A stretch of 7,579 nucleotides of DNA, from NCBI GenBank assembly GCA_017302195.1, contig JAFLEG010000191.1, forward strand, positions 1-7,579, in the 5' to 3' direction. Every line of letters starts with the position of its first letter. Positions within the stretch are counted from its first letter, which is position 1. The notes below the pieces were generated by a model that saw only the letters and a program-made list of their open reading frames with translations, ran no database searches and had not been told where the DNA came from. Source of the stretch: Verrucomicrobiota bacterium. GTDB taxonomy: Bacteria; Verrucomicrobiota; Verrucomicrobiia; Limisphaerales; UBA9464. The position numbers and the translations under genes were made by a program. Below, in pieces: positions 6,383-7,579 of the stretch.

Positions 6383-7579
6383 TCATTTCGGCGGCACCAA
6401 ACGTGCGCCCTCGCCGATGGCGCGCTCCAGTCGTGCGAGCGCGACGGCGTAGTCGCGGAGGGCCACGGACTGGATGGTGCGGGCATCGGTCAGGGCGGTC
6501 TGCGCGGAGAGCACGTCGAGCTGGGTGCCGCTGCCGGCGTCGTTGCGGGCCATGGCGAGCCGGACGGCTTCATCCGCCTGCTCAATGACCTTGCTCTGCG
6601 ATTCCAGGACCTGCTGCGCCTCGATGAAGTTGGAGTACGCCGTGCGAATCTCCCGCTCGATCTGCCGGGCGGTGTCGTCCACGTCCACCTGGGAACGTTC
6701 CAGCCGCGCCTTGGCGGCCTTCACGCGGCCGCGGGTCGCCCCGAAGTCCCAGATGGACCAGTTCATCTGCGCCCCGGCGGTCCAGCCGTCGAAATTGACG
6801 CTGAGGTCATCCTGGAAAATCGTGCTGCGCCACTGGTAGCCACCGGCGATGCCCACCGCCGGATAGTAGTCGGCCTGGGCCTGTTTCACGCCTTCACGGC
6901 GCAGCTTGACGTCCGTCTTGCGCGCCATCAGCTCGGGGCGCTGCTGGATGCCGCGGGCCAGGGCCACCGGGAGGCTCAGGTCAAAGGGCTTCGCTTCCAG
7001 GCGATCCGCCAGATCCAGGGGGATGTTTTCGGTGGTGTTGGTCGGGATGTCCCAGCCCAGGCGCGTGGCGAGGTTGTTCTTGGTGATGCGGAAGAAGTTC
7101 TGGGCCCGGATGAGCTTTGGCCGCGCATTGGCCAGCTCCACCTCGGCGCGCAGGACGTTGAAGCGCGGGGCGGTGCCGGCGTCGAAGCGGCGCTTCTGGT
7201 CGGTGAGCTCCTGCTCCAGCAGCGCGACCGAGGCCTCCTGGGTCTTGATCTGCTCGGCGGCCAGGAGCACATCGTCATAGTTCACCTTCACCTCCAGGAC
7301 GGCGTCGGCCACCAGCGCCTGGAACTGCGCCAGCGCCGCCTCCTCGGTCAGATCGCCGGCCCGCACCCGGGAGCGGAGGCGTCCGCCGGCAAACACCGGC
7401 TGGCTGACCAGGATGTTGGCGTTCCACGACTGGTCGTTCTGGAACTGGAAGTTGAATCCCGGGATGGGCGGCACCTCGATGGAGGCGTTGTCCACGGCCT
7501 GGTACATGCCGGAGGCGCTGATCCGCGGCCGGATCGCGGCCCGGAGTTCCAGGGCGATGCCGTAGGCCTCCTCGACATC
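6383..7579 (-). CDS. TolC-family outer-membrane efflux protein, 5' end beyond the window
   Basis: There are 398 codons visible; the frame runs open to the right edge, so the internal Met at 7505-7507 is not the start and the signal peptide is missing. TolC-family (OEP) proteins form trimeric outer-membrane channels with a long periplasmic helical tunnel that docks to RND, MFS or ABC exporters. Both halves of the internal OEP duplication are visible. In half one, SQPVFAGGRLRSRV (about 59-72) is the beta-strand signature, followed by a coiled helix and FDAGTAPRFNVLRAEVELAN (about 132-151). In half two, NWSIWDFGATRGRVKAAKAR (about 273-292) repeats the strand-to-helix motif and DAGSGTQLDVLSAQTAL repeats the helix-turn motif (from about 347). 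The protein ends shortly after, at RLVPPK. No adaptor or pump gene follows downstream, so any partners would lie upstream, outside the window, and the substrate cannot be told. The family is certain; the specific role is not. Confidence 0.93.
   Translation of the reverse strand, partial: DVEEAYGIALELRAAIRPRISASGMYQAVDNASIEVPPIPGFNFQFQNDQSWNANILVSQPVFAGGRLRSRVRAGDLTEEAALAQFQALVADAVLEVKVNYDDVLLAAEQIKTQEASVALLEQELTDQKRRFDAGTAPRFNVLRAEVELANARPKLIRAQNFFRITKNNLATRLGWDIPTNTTENIPLDLADRLEAKPFDLSLPVALARGIQQRPELMARKTDVKLRREGVKQAQADYYPAVGIAGGYQWRSTIFQDDLSVNFDGWTAGAQMNWSIWDFGATRGRVKAAKARLERSQVDVDDTARQIEREIRTAYSNFIEAQQVLESQSKVIEQADEAVRLAMARNDAGSGTQLDVLSAQTALTDARTIQSVALRDYAVALARLERAIGEGARLVPPK

Noticed and set aside
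6383..7507. Start of the tolC-like gene at the Met at 7505-7507
   Set aside because: The frame stays open to the window edge and the residues before this Met (EEAYGIALELRAAIRPRISA) fit the early part of a TolC-family protein.
1..7579. tRNA, rRNA, CRISPR array, insertion sequence or prophage element
   Set aside because: I saw no direct-repeat array, no transposase or integrase signature, no terminal repeats of an insertion sequence and no tRNA-like cloverleaf.

Overview
The window is GC-rich and gene-dense, and it looks like a Verrucomicrobiota chromosome, perhaps the Pedosphaera/Limisphaera side. That is an inference. It rests on one very long exported protein that combines thrombospondin type 3 (TSP3) calcium-binding stretches, SbsA-type Ig-like (Big_5) domains, LVIVD propeller repeats and an autotransporter-like beta-helix, a mix I associate with large verrucomicrobial surface proteins. 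No RNA gene or other marker fixes the taxonomy.

Layout from left to right: (1) 1-118, plus strand, the last 38 codons of a gene whose C-terminus resembles the tail of ECF sigma factors with a DUF6596/TPR-like extension. (2) A 44-base convergent gap. (3) 163-6009, minus strand, one uninterrupted gene for a 1948-residue secreted mosaic protein of unknown function, which fills most of the window. (4) 6010-6382, a 373-base non-coding stretch with at least four inverted repeats, including a perfect 12-bp one. It lies between the tolC-like stop codon and the giant gene's start. (5) 6383-7579, minus strand, a TolC-family outer-membrane efflux protein whose 5' end lies beyond the right edge.

The tolC-like gene and the giant gene share a strand. 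The long, hairpin-rich gap suggests separate transcription units, with tolC ending in the gap and the giant gene having its own promoter or structured leader. The sigma-factor-like gene converges on the giant gene. Nothing in the sequence proves that any of the three work together. TolC exporting the giant protein is unlikely on sequence grounds, because the giant protein carries an N-terminal hydrophobic export segment and shows no RTX-type C-terminal signal.

The main object of interest is the giant protein. Its points to check are the domain order, a cysteine-rich Ala-rich helical insert with no family I recognise, an apparent seven-bladed LVIVD propeller, and an irregular C-terminal repeat built around a Leu-Pro motif.
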